From Krasilnikovozyma curviuscula (Eukaryota; Basidiomycota; Tremellomycetes; Cystofilobasidiales; Mrakiaceae), in NCBI GenBank assembly GCA_014825775.1, contig MVAQ01000014.1:124001-188000 (forward strand): 64,000 bases of DNA, written 5' to 3'. The notes under the pieces are model-generated. The model had not been told where the DNA came from. It saw only the letters and a program-made list of their open reading frames with translations, and made no database searches. Of the stretch, positions 45,320 to 57,100 are shown in pieces (the first letter of the stretch is position 1; every line of letters starts with the position of its first letter). The position numbers and the translations under genes were made by a program.

Positions 45320-46394
45320 ATGTTTTCTCGTTCAGTATTCAGAGCAGCTGTAAGTCAACCGCCTTTTCATACTTGTCCGGTATAGCAGCCATGATGACCG
45401 TTTCAATTCTGTCTTCCCTTGAAAAATCCACTCCCCTCAGGCTCGCACGACCTTGTCCCCAGCTTCAAGATCCCCGGCCGTCGCTTCATCCCTTCATCGA
45501 CTCCTCTCAACAGAGACCAAAAAACTCATAGATGATGTACGTCCCAGTGTCAACCTCTCAGAACATGGGTGTCTGTGTCTGATCATAAAAGGCGGATTGG
45601 TAATGGCCAACAGGCAGTAAACTCAACACCGGTCGTAGTCTTCATGAAAGGGACTCCTGAAGCACCACAGTGCGGCTTCTCAAGGGCCGTGATTCAAATC
45701 ATGGACGTACAGGACGTCATCCCAGAAAAGGTATGTATCATGTTGAATTTTTGGTCTTGAAAGAGTCTGTCGAGGATGGGGTGAAGCTAACGACGGTCCG
45801 TTGGGGGCTCAGGTAAAGACGTTCAATGTTCTGGCTGACCCGGAACTGAGAGAGGCTATCAAAGAATACAGGTCAGTGATCGACTCTGACTTCCTGGCCT
45901 ATGCTTCATAAAATTCATCGGCAGGTTCGCTCGGCCCTCTGACTAATCATCGTTCTCCCCACCTTCAATAATCCCTCTGCAAAACGGTTCACTGTGGATA
46001 TCGTAGTGAATGGCCCACGATACCTCAAGGTAAGCAACTTCTATCTTGATTTGAACCATACTTGTCGTCGCTCCGCCGTACTGATTCGATTCGCACCTCA
46101 TTTTTGCACAACAGTATACGTCAAAGGAGAATTCGTAGGAGGATGTGATATTGTCCTAGCAAGTCAGTCCCTTTTCCACTTTACATAATTCTGTCTCCTC
46201 CTGTGACTGACATTTCCTCTTGCCTTTGTGAATTACGCGGAAATCGAAACCTTGTTATTAAATTCTAACTCTGGTATGGATATCGAACAGTGCATACGTC
46301 AGGCGAGCTCGAGGATCTGTTCTTGAAGGAAGGAGTTGTGCCGCCTCTCCCAGAGGTGCCGGGGCAGTCTAGTGCGTCCGAAGAGACAAAGTGA
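45320..46394 (+). CDS. GRX5: Mitochondrial monothiol glutaredoxin 5
   Basis: Transfers [2Fe-2S] clusters in the mitochondrial Fe-S assembly pathway using glutathione. Exon 1 (45320-45349) [10 protein letters not shown] and the start of exon 2 ([20 protein letters not shown]) form an Arg/Ser-rich mitochondrial presequence. The glutaredoxin fold follows: [20 protein letters not shown] with the monothiol CGFS site, [19 protein letters not shown], a short exon SEWPTIPQ (TIPQ cis-Pro loop), [14 protein letters not shown] (GG-CD glutathione-binding motif) and [12 protein letters not shown]. It ends QSSASEETK. Six to seven short exons, all in phase. Every residue needed for glutathione and cluster binding is visible. 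Divergent from the ABCC transporter. Confidence 0.93.
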
Positions 46395-47182
46395 AAGGTG
46401 GGTAGATGAGCAGGAGGAGCAGGCTAGCTTGTACTTAGAGTGTGTGGATGCATCTGAGTGTGTCTTCAATGGGGACTGAAAATGACAAGAAGGAATAATG
46501 AGCGTACAACAATGTTCCAGAACGATCTGATAGCATCAGCACTCGACGATCCCATCCCTGCGTCTCTGAAACACCATATCATGGGAACCTACTACCTCTC
46601 GGACATAATATCAAGCTCCTTTTATGGGACCATCAGCAACGACGTTTTCCTCACCATCGACCTGTATGCCCCCCAGTCACAGCGGTTGACTGTCTAGGCA
46701 CTTTTATCTGGAACGACCATTCCGAGATTTTGAATGGAACTTAGGTTGAAGAAGTGTTTGTATGGACCTTTGGATGACCTGTCAACGATGACAGGATGTG
46801 ACCAGAGATTTTGGATCATCTCTGTAGTAACCTGGCTGTCTGGGGCCAATGAAGGTTGTATTTCCCAATCAAAATTACAAGCTAATAAATGTTTCGGAAA
46901 TACTGCTTCTTAGTTGACCTGCCTCTGCTTAGTAGGTTGCAATGAGATGTCAACGGAAGTCGACTCAGGTGTGTTTGAGGACCAGGATTTTTTCTCATTC
47001 CCAAAGATTGTCAACAAGGATCATGATACCTAAAGACTGGTAAGGACATGCTGAGAACTCGCAGGAAAAATGATTTCCCTTCTTCTATCCATCAGCGTTA
47101 CTATTTGGCGTCTGCCTCCTCCTCGAATCTCTCCCGAACCGGTTCCTCCTATCAGCCCATCCTCTTATCTGCAATAGCCACG
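46395..47182. other. Intergenic
   Basis: 3' region of GRX5 and promoter/leader of the chromodomain gene. A 79-residue plus frame (46458-46697) has no features and is probably chance. Confidence 0.4.
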
Positions 47183-49937
47183 ATGGGCAAGACGAAAAAC
47201 AGCACTAAGATGAAGGCTATTGAGAATGACGAAAAGGATTCTGATCAGGAATACGAAGTCGAGTATGTTGTCGACCATCAGGTTGGCCATTACAAGAACG
47301 AGGTCAGCCACATTTCCCACTTCCATTTCTCCTTTCTCTTCTTTCCTTTTGCTCTTATGAATCCCGTCTCTAATGTCGAGTGCTGGATCTCTCTCTCTCT
47401 CTCTCTCTTGCTCCTGACCCTTGATCGTCGTTGCAGTCTCCATCCCAGCTAGCATTCAAGGTCCATTGGAAGGGATACGCATGTTCAGAAGACAGCTGGC
47501 TGAGAGAATCAGACTGTTCTGGTATCAAGGAGCTCATTAAGATGTATTTCAAGCAGGTAGGAGGACGGTGCGTTCGTTCTCCTTTCTTCGGCCAGTCTTA
47601 CAGTGGGATGCAAGGCTGGAGGTGATACCTGTGATCGGAGCACTAAATCTATTTATTGTTTTGTTGCATTAGAGCTACTGCTCTTGCAAAAGGTGGCCAA
47701 AAAAACAGAGCTGTCCCTCCAAAACATAAATCCACCTCGCCTTCTCCCAAGGAACGAGAACCCAATGCCTCGGTAGCGACAGGAAATGGCAGACCTCGTC
47801 CAAGCAACCCGGGATCTCCCAGAACAAAAGGTAAGAGATACATTCAAAAAAACAGATGTTTGTTTTCGCTGCCCTGGCCGTTGCTCACCTGAAACGTACC
47901 ATCTGTGTTAATCCTCCTGAAATCTCATCAACGTTCAATTCAACCATACTGGAAGAATACCCTTCCAAAGACCATACAAATGAACATACCGGAGATATCC
48001 TCTACCAGCAACTTGAACAATTCGACGTTGACGAAATGGGCTGGCCGCTAATCCCAGAGGACATCTTGAACAACGTCGACCCTAACCTCTTCTCCCCTTC
48101 CGACAGGATACCAATCGCAGTTGACGAACATGAACTTGTGGATGACGATGATGATGACCCGTTGAAACTGTCGAAAGGTCAGGGCGAAGGCTTCACTACT
48201 CAGGTTAGCTCCAAGTCGAAAGGAAAAAGAAAAGCGGATGATATAGCAGAGTCCTCGGTAAGTACGATCCATATCACCTGGTGATTTCGATCCTGAATTC
48301 TTTTCTTTTATTTTCCTCCGACTCAGCCAGCTAAGAAAGCAGCAAAAGTAAGACGTCAATTTACAGCCGCGGACCCAGACTCCTCCTCCGACATCGAAGC
48401 AACACAAGCGCCTTCCTCCAAAACCAAAGGAAGGATGAAATCCTCTTCTTTATGGAAGCAGCACGTTCCGAACTCCACCACCGGCGGACGACCCGTTGGC
48501 GCACTCAAGATCGCCGGAGGAGGCAATGTCACTTCCTTTAGCGGCGAGGCTGCGAGTGGAGACGAGTACAAGGAGGAGGCCGAGGAGTATGGGCATGATT
48601 CTAGTGACGAGAACGATGAAGAAGGGATGACAACCGGTATGGGAGCTCAGAGAGCCAAGGGAAAACGAAAGATTAAGAAGCCCACGAATTACGAGAAGGT
48701 GCAGGCGGAGGTGATGGCTGCTGATACCAGTAAACGTGAGTGTGTTCCTCGCTCATCACTCTTTTCCTAAGCTTAACGTTCCATCTTGTATGGTACTCCT
48801 TCAGCCAAGAAGGTCACGGGACTACGAAAAAGCCAGCCCGCTAAAGCGCAGAAGGTAGGTAAAGAAGGAGCCCTCGAAGCAGCCCACAGCCAGCTCGATG
48901 CATGGAGAGACATTTATTCTCAGAAGTACAACAACGAGTGGAACCTGGTCGAACAGTGGGAGGATGCTCAAGTCGGCGGCGGCAGCGAAATGGCACTATT
49001 GAAGGAGGTCGATGGAGTTGGTAGAGGATTGGCTGGTGGCTGGGAAGTCTTTTGCAGCATGTTAGTTTTCTACTGCTATGGTGTGAGGAGATGAGATGTC
49101 GTACTGACGTTTCGCTTGTCACATGTTTCGACAGGCTGGATACTAGTTTAGTCCGTCTTCCAGTCGTTGACGCGACAAACCGTTTCCCACATACTGTGAG
49201 TGAATACTGCTTATTATTTCCTTATGGTTACTCAGATTTAAACGCTTACTGACAAGCCTCTCGACATAAGCTGGTGTCGTTCTTGCTGGATAACCCACTT
49301 GGAGAACTACCACTCTACACTTCAAAATCCAAAATGTCCAAATTAGATTTAAACAGCAACAGTAGGATCTCTGGATACTCCAACAGATTGGGTGGTGGAG
49401 AGTACACCCTGGCTTCTTCCTCCCACCATAACGCCGGTCCATCTTCTGCAGCGTCGTCTTCGGATAATTATAATGGCAAGGGTCTCGCTCAATCTAGAAC
49501 AAAGATTATGAAAGTTAAAGGCGAACCTACACCAGCACGAACCTCCTTGCCCAAACAAGCGTCCTCATCCACCATAAACGTCGCTTTAAAATCGACCCCT
49601 CGGTCACTTGTCAAAGCACCCAACAACAGCCTCGCTGGCGATGTTATATCAAGTAACACTGAAGAAGATGAGAAGCGTAAGATGGCTGCTGCTGCAGCGG
49701 AGAAGAGAATGTCTACATTTCAGGGTAGAGGCGTCCAGCAGGGCACACCGACCAGAGGGAAGCTGGCAAGTAGCCTTGCGAAGTATCAGAGTGAGGGATC
49801 GAACAGTGTCACGTTGGCGAAGGATGATGGGATGGATAAACTGGCCGTCAGTTTCGATTCTTTTTCTTCATGTTTTGTTTGGTGACGCGCTGGACTGATG
49901 CCTGTTATCTGGGCAGAGTACTTCTGATTGGAACTAG
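47183..49937 (+). CDS. Chromodomain protein (HP1-like N-terminus)
   Basis: Likely reader of methylated histone tails. I start at ATG 47183 (MGKTKNSTKMKAIEND) rather than the longer frame at 47048, which is Ser-rich leader. The chromodomain spans an intron: EYEVEYVVDHQVGHYKNE, then SPSQLAFKVHWKGYACSEDS and WLRESDCSGIKELIKMYFKQ; the aromatic-cage positions Tyr/Trp/Trp are present. A basic linker (KHKSTSPSPKERE) and acidic stretch (DEHELVDDDDDDPLK) precede KGKRKADDIAESS, PAKKAAKVRRQF and further acidic/basic tracts. A second conserved-looking block, GALEAAHSQLDAWRDIYSQK, NEWNLVEQWEDAQ and LDTSLVRLPVVDATNRFPHT, might be a degenerate C-terminal domain but does not match a chromoshadow domain convincingly. 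The last exon, acceptor CTGGGCAG, adds STSDWN. Heterochromatin function is inferred. Confidence 0.85.
47389..47408. repeat. (CT)10 microsatellite in chromodomain gene intron
   Basis: Ten perfect CT dinucleotides inside the intron that interrupts the chromodomain, just upstream of the acceptor. It may act as an extended polypyrimidine tract. Confidence 0.85.
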
Positions 49938-50878
49938 GACAAGCTGATCTCATAGATGAATATTCGAGAACCAACCTCAATTCCCCTCTTGATTTTCTAA
50001 TTAGGAAGTTGAGCCCTTTGGAATGAACATCTCCTTAGTCTCATCAGTCCGTGCACACGAGTGCCTTTTTTTTCTCCTCAAATTGCAAGGACAGTCACTA
50101 GCCGATGTCTAATGCACGATACTAATGCACGATATATTGGTCATGATGTCTCGCTTTTACAACGTGTTTTGCGCCTTTAGGTCGTGATTTTGAGTTGGGA
50201 AAACTCAAATGTGCATGGGCCACCAAAAAGGACCTTCGGAAGGAAAGAAGAGCAAGTATGGTTTCCTCAAAATGAAGAAACTGACAATTTCCCAAAGTCT
50301 CTGTGTGTGAGGGGAGCAGTATCCGCTTAAAGGAATACGAAAACCTCCTCAGGTGGCGCTGGCAGAAATAACAGTCGCGTTGAACAAAAGTATGATGCAA
50401 AGTAGGTCTAATCATAGGTGCGGCATCTCAGACCCAAACTTCACCCAGTTCGCAAACTCACTGTTCAAATTCATTTAAATCTCAATCTCAATAATACTAA
50501 AGTGTCGTATCATCTCGTCTTTCTTTCTGGGTTTTTGTTGGAAGCTGTTTGTCAAAGGGGTTGTGTGGGTTGAAACGTAGAGAGGGGTAACCTCAGGAGT
50601 GAGCGTGTGAGTTCATGATGTCTCTTCCATTGAGACTTGGGATGAGATAAGAGCAAAAATAAAAGGGACTGCTTGGTGTTGAAGCTTGAAGGGGCTTAAT
50701 TGGATTAGATGAAGGGATCGTATGGTCGGCATATCGAATTGTAACACCCCGCTAGCTCGGATGACCCACTCCTTTTCCCTTTTTTTATACTCTCTTTGCG
50801 GACCCTAGACATAAACATTCCTTAATTCTGTTACATCTTTCTTTCCCTTCGGCATTAACTTCTTCTTCTTCTGAAGGG
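49938..50878. other. Intergenic, promoter of DUF4203 gene
   Basis: About 940 nt. The last 130 nt hold a weak TATAC in a T-rich context (50786-50790) and a CT-rich leader. A minus frame at 50122-50415 shows no features. Confidence 0.4.
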
Positions 50879-53704
50879 ATGGGATTCAGTCTTTTATCCT
50901 TGCTCGTGCTTACAGTAGCGATCCTCCTCACATTCAATCCTATTCAACAAACACTCGCCCAATCGTCTTCTGTATCAGCTTCCTCTTCTTCTTTAGCATC
51001 ATCGGTCTCAGTCTTCTCTTCATCTTCAGCAATTAGTTCCAACTCCTCTTTCTTTCTTGCTCAGAACTCGAAGACTTTAATTACTTCAACGGCTCCCTCC
51101 ACATCGTCAAATGGTACCACATTTTATCCCAATGGCACTATCTCATATAATACTACGTCACTTATTAATGGCACTGAAGGTACTAATAGCACGAACGGGA
51201 CGACAGCCCTGGTGGTTCCTTACCCGATCCATCTTGACGGAGCGTATGGCGTCGCTGGAGCTGTCTTGATTCTTACCGGCTTGCCAGTGACATTCATCGG
51301 AGAGAAAAACCGATGGTTAGTGTCGTATCATTCATTCCATACTTCCCCTCTTGCCATTCTGGCTTGGTGTTGACTAACCCTGCACTGCTCCGATCTTCAC
51401 GCTTGTCACCCATCTGCATCTGAAACATCATACAAATCAATTTTAATAACAGGGCATCTATGTTCACGGTTCCATTCTACACCGGATCTCTCTTTTCACT
51501 CGTCATGATTCTCCATTTTGGTGTGTCAGTTCAAGTGAATGGGCCGTCGGCGACGTTGAGGGGTCTGTTTGTCCTAATCTGCGTCGTCGCTGGTGTGGTT
51601 GCCGGTGGAATAGGTATCTTCTTCTGGAACCAAGTCAGTGCCTCCTTTACCCTCTCTTGTTTATCAATACTTCCTGAAATCTTGGGCTTCCAGTCAAAAC
51701 ACTTCGTCCCTGTTGCAGGTGGCTTCACCTTTGCGTGGTTTATCCTCAACTTGCATAACAACGGCCTCCTCTCTTCCCAGATCTACCGCTATATCCTCCT
51801 GGTTGGAACATCTGCTCTTGTTTTTCTTCTCTCCCTCTTTTTGAAACTCACAGACAACATCAATATTCTGTCAACGAGCTGGGTCGGCGCGACAGCGTTT
51901 ATGTTGGGGATCGACTGCTTCACCAGTGTAGGGCTGAAGGAGTTTTACGTCTACAACCTTGGGTTTGGAAAAATATTTCAAGATGTTTTGACACCGACGC
52001 AGGGCATGTTTGTGTTGAGTCAGAGCATGCAAGTTGAGTTGGCGGTGCTTGCCATCGTTGCGGTCTGCGGGTGAGTATAATTCACGGGTGAAGTACTTCT
52101 GTTGAGATCAACCTTATCTGAAGCCGAGGTTTTGACTGTTAATATAAATAGGGCGGCTATTCAGCTCAAAGTCTACACCTCCCTCAAGGCAAAACTTGAC
52201 TCCATCACGACCTTGGACAGGGAAAAAAAGAACCGTCGAGCTGAAGCAAGGGCCATCAAGAGGATTGAAATTCATAATCGGGATCTCAGCGCATGGGAGT
52301 CCGAGTTCGGGAACCAGACCTCAGCGTCGGCGTCGAAGAGCAGGTTTGAGATGAAGGACAGCGGCAGCATCGGCGGTTCGAGAAGCTATGTTGCAATGAA
52401 ACACTCTGGTGGATCCACCTCTTCCACTGGGCTCTATGAGCTTCCTCTCCTTGACCTCGGTGGAAACAACTTTGCGTCGGATCAAGAGCCGACATCGCCG
52501 ACGGCAACCACGTTTCTCAAGGCAGATATAGAGCAAGTAGAGACTGATCCGGAACTTAGAGAAAAGCTGAGGTTGATGGAGGAGATCAAGAGTATACGGG
52601 AGTCGATCCAGCAGCTCAAGAAAAAGGGACGCACATCTCCTTTTTCGCCATCATCTGAACTAGTACCAACCCAACGCATCAACCATAATAGTCGACATTA
52701 CAGCTTTAACAGTGCTGATACCAATGGATCTCTCTATGACACATTGTCATTATCATCACCACCACGCCCATCACCCTCTAGACGCCCGTTCTCATACTCC
52801 ACCCCCTCCGCACCACTGACATCGACCCAGGAAAACGATTGGGATGATTATCTTCTTTCGAGAAGGTTGTACCAGCCACCTTCGGGTGTTACAGTGCCTA
52901 TTGGATTCGGGAGAGAAGGCGGGAGGAGTGTCTCGCCAACAACAAGCCTCGCGTGGGGGAGGAGGCACAGTAGTATAAGTGTTCCTGAAGGCAATGGTCC
53001 AAGCGTGAAACACGATAGAAGGGCATCTGTCGTTTCGATCATGTCTTTAAACGACATGCGAACGCCTTCGACAGCTCAGAACACTCACAACAACATTCCG
53101 CCTCAACTTCGACGATCGTCCTTTTATTCTCCAGATACACCACAACAACAACAGCGTCCGTTCTTTCCTCCCACAGCAGAAGTACGAGAGTCCATCTCAA
53201 GGCGACACCGCATGTCCATTTCGGCACTGCAGAGTTCGCTGGTGGAAGGCTTGGCTCTGGAGGAGGAGAAGGGTAGATGGGAGGAATCAAAGAAGAGGGA
53301 GAGGGATGAAGTACGGGTTCGAGAAGAGGCGGAAAGGAGGAGAGTCGAAAAGACAGATAGGGAACGAGAGGCAAGGGGTAAGGAGAGGGGCATGAGGATC
53401 GATGGTACGTCCGTTCTTTTACCTTTCTTTGCAATTCTCTTCTTTTTGATTCTATGAAAGAGAAGAGAATTAATATTTTTATTTTTTTTCTCTATGATCC
53501 TTAATTGACGTCATAGGCTGGATCAAGAACGTTCAACCACCTGTGCTCGCCTCCGGAGAGCAGTCTCACGAAAGGCAAGCCTCGGTGGCATCGTCGTTGC
53601 CGAAAATAGCCTTTCCATCCCCTTCTGAGCTGGATGATTGCACCAAAATGCTGAGGAAGAACACAAGACGACCAAGCCGGAGTGGACGCGAGTTCGTCAA
53701 CTAG
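50879..53704 (+). CDS. DUF4203-type multi-pass membrane protein with Ser-rich ectodomain
   Basis: Signal peptide (MGFSLLSLLVLTVAILLTF, cleaved near QQTLAQ), then a Ser/Thr-rich lumenal segment with several N-glycosylation sites (NGTTFYPNGTISYNTT, NGTEGTNSTNGTT). A membrane domain of about seven helices follows (YGVAGAVLILTGLPVTFIGE, GLFVLICVVAGVVAGGIGIF, AGGFTFAWFILNLHNNG, STSWVGATAFMLGIDCFTS), matching the DUF4203/TM7S3-like family. The long cytosolic tail from about 52150 has a charged helix (LREKLRLMEEIKSIRESIQQ), Ser/Pro-rich sequence and a second coiled-coil part (RDEVRVREEAERRRVEKTDR). Donor GTACGT after 53404 joins the final exon GWIKNVQPPVLAS to the stop at 53704. The function is unknown; a surface sensor or wall-linked role is a guess from the ectodomain. 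Confidence 0.82.
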
Positions 53705-54005
53705 GTTGGATTATCCGGTATCTCGTTCGCATAGCCGGTGCCTCTCACATCCACAACATCCCATAATGTTATTCAAAGGAATTTCTATTTTAGTGGTCAA
53801 TATTGTATCACTTTGCACTACTCCGCTGTTTGACACCTCTCTTTCGTTAATCAGGACAATCAATCTCTGGACACTTCATTGTTTACTTCTACTTTTTCTA
53901 TTGTAGAAGCTTTTTTTTCCGATATAACTCTCGTCGACTGTCGACTTTTATGCGCAATGAAGAGACATCTCTGTTTGAAAAAGCATTGACCTTTGTTTTC
54001 GGTAT

Positions 54006-54039
<34 letters not shown>

Positions 54040-54199
54040 CTGCGCTCGGCTCTCAAACCAGCCCATTACGGCGTCCATACTCCTGCTGAATAGATGGAGA
54101 AGGATCGGTTCGACAAGCCAACCGATGAAGCCCTTCCAGCTGTTTTCTTCCTTGTTCATCTTCCTTGTTCATTCTTGAGCTCTTGTCGTTCTTTTCTGA
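53705..54199. other. Intergenic with poly-T tract
   Basis: Contains the 33-nt T homopolymer at 54007-54039. The rest is 3' region of the DUF4203 gene and leader of the ABCG gene. Confidence 0.45.
54007..54039. repeat. T33 homopolymer
   Basis: Thirty-three consecutive T residues about 160 nt before the ABCG start codon. It may be a poly(dA:dT) nucleosome-excluding promoter element; the exact length may be a sequencing artefact. Confidence 0.8.
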
Positions 54200-57100
54200 A
54201 TGAGGTCCAGTCAACGCATGCAGGCGTCCTCCTCGACCCAAGGGATCCCCCTCAGCAACCTCGAAGCACCTCCTAGTAAACCCTCTGTCTCTCCGCTCCA
54301 ACACGACCCCTCAACCAAGTCGGCCAGTTCCCACCACAGCACTCCCCTGGCCCCAACCCATTCCTTCTCTTCCTCCTCGACCAAGTCTGCAGCCTATGTC
54401 CCACTCCCTCACCCTGTCCACCCTGATGACGAAGAAGACAGTAACATCCTGCTCTCTATCCCACCACCAGCGCCATACGACGTCCACATTTCCAATCTCT
54501 CGATCGCCCTGCCCAAAAAAAGTGGGAGCTCCATTCTGCCCTGGCCATCAAAGAGGAACAAGACCTCGGAGAGAAACGACGAGGAGAAGGGCCGCCCCCC
54601 TCGAGGGGATGGAAATATCATTCGAAAAGTCTCTGGGAAATGCTTGAGTGGGGAGGTGCTCGCCATGTAAGTGTCTGCATTTTGGATTCTGGGCACCATT
54701 CGCTCGATGGCCGGGGTACTAACGCTCGCCGCGGTGTGGTGTGGGTGCAGCATCGGAGGCTCAGGATCAGGTAAGACGACGCTGCTGAATGCTCTTGCTG
54801 GCCGATTGGGTGGTCTGCCCGTCAGCGAGGGCTCTATCGAATTCTCAGTCGTGCCCGAAGACGGTGCTACCGCTGTCCCTAGGAAGAAGAGCCGAATACT
54901 CGGGTTTGTGAGACAGCAGGACTACTTGCTACCTCATCTGACTGGTGAGTTTCCCTTCCTCATCTGACTGCTCTGACTACTACTGGAGCCTCTAGCTGAA
55001 CAATTACTACCTGTGTTCGTCGCATAGTCCTCGAGACACTGAGCTTCTCCGCTTCACTCCGCCTCCCATCCTCTATCTCCCCCTCGACGCGAACCCAGAT
55101 CGTCTCCCAGACGATCGATGAGCTGGGCCTCAGATCCTGTATGAACACCCTCGTCGGCGGCGGAACAAGCGGCAGGAAGGGCATCTCAGGAGGTGAAAGA
55201 CGACGGTTAAGTATCGGGTGCGCACTTGTCACTTTACCGAGCGTGTTGGTGTTGGATGAGCCTACTTCCGGATGTAAGCCCTTTCTTCTTTTTTCCATGA
55301 TGCATCATCTATCCCCTGTAGGGACACCTGTTCGCGTTTCACTCCTCTTGATCCTAACCTCTCGTCTCATTCTGTCGTTAACAAGTGGATGCATTCACCT
55401 CCCACCTCCTACTCCTCACCCTTCGCTCCCTCTCCCGGCGTAACCGTACCGTTATTCTTTCTCTCCACTCACCCCGCTCAGACGCCTTCGCCCTCTTTGA
55501 CCGCCTCATGGTCCTCTCCAAAGGCGACGTCGTGTACTCTGGCCGCACGGACCGCTCACTGCAGTGGTTTGCTGAGAGGGGATATGCTCTGGAAAAGGGA
55601 ATAAATCCGTTGGATTTTTTGATTGATGTCAGTAGTGTTGATAATCGAAGCGTCGATGTTGAAGAAGCCGTCAGTATTCGCCATTCCCTTCCCTCTCGCA
55701 TAAAAGCGCTTAACCCCTTGGTGTCTCATATGTTCTTTGATTTCAGTCCAAAGGACGTGTCAAGCTCCTGGTAGAAGCATGGCGTGAGACAGGCTTCTCC
55801 GCCTCCTCGGCTCTAGACGATAAAGACGTCCTTATGCGGCAGCTATACCATGCCCCTGTCTCACCCTTCGACAACTCTACTCCAACGACAGAAAACATGC
55901 TCACTTCCCGCCGCCGACCTGGGTTTGCAACTCAGACGGTCATCCTAATCCGCCGCGCCCATCTGAATGTGTACAGGAACTACAACCATTTGCTGGGCCT
56001 GCTGTTTCAAGCAACGGGTGTTGGACTACTGCTTGGTGTCGCATTTTATGGGCTGGGAGACAATCCGACAGATATCCAGAGCTTGAAGAGCTTGTGCTTT
56101 CAATTTGTGCCGAGCTTCTTCTACATTGGACAGGTGTATTGGGTTTGTCTCAACCTTCCGATTCCCCTCTTTGTCTTTTGGTTCAGCTACCTACCTTTGC
56201 ACACGCTCATTTTTACATTTTTTCTTTCTGTATGACGACATGAAAACACAGATCTACCATTGGTGCGAAACGTTGGCGATCTTTGATCGAGAGCGGGAAG
56301 ACGGCTTGTACATGGTCGTACCCTTCGTCCTATCGGAGTTTTGCTCCCTCCTCTTACCTATGGTCATCCCACCGACAATCTACGCTGTAATCCTATATCT
56401 CAGTAAGTGCCCACTATCTTGTCATTTTGAAGATACTCGAGTAATCATGTGGAAGAAACTGAATACTGTTGCTATTCGATAGTGGCCAACCTGCGACGAG
56501 ATAACTTTGCAGCCAACATCTTCATCATGATACTGGACGCAATCATGAATCAGATGGCGACTGTCGGGATCGCATTCCTTGGTGCCTCAGTACAACGATC
56601 CTTCGCGCTGGCATCCGTCATCTGCAACGCAGCCAGGTCCGCCTCTCTTTCCGTTCCCTATTCTAGTCCCTTCCGCACTGTACTCAACAAACAAACTTTT
56701 ATTTGATAATGAAATTTTCAGCTTGTTCCAGACAATGAGTGGAGGCTACCTCGTCTCCCCACCTCCACCGTGGGTCAAGTGGATAATGTACATCTCCAAC
56801 GTGTCGTACTCGTTCCGCATGCTTGTCATTTCTCAGTTTCAGAACCGCACCTTCAACTGCGACGTAAAAGAATTCTGCGATGGTAACGCTGTGCTGAATG
56901 GTCTTGGTATTAACCCAGCTCAGAGCCTCTGGTTGTGGTTCCCGGGCCTAGTTGGGATTGTGGTGGTAGAGTTCGCGCTCGGAGCGCTGGCGCTGCAGGT
57001 GTATCACGCTGGTGGAGTTAAGCATGCAGCTGTTGCTGGTGGTGAAGGAAGAGGAAAGGAGTCGACCGTGACGGGCAACTTGGATATCCCACGGGAGACG

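Noticed and set aside
53860..54304. Frames running through the poly-T/poly-A tract (Lys- or Phe-runs)
   Set aside because: Homopolymer artefact; no start context and overlaps the ABCG leader.
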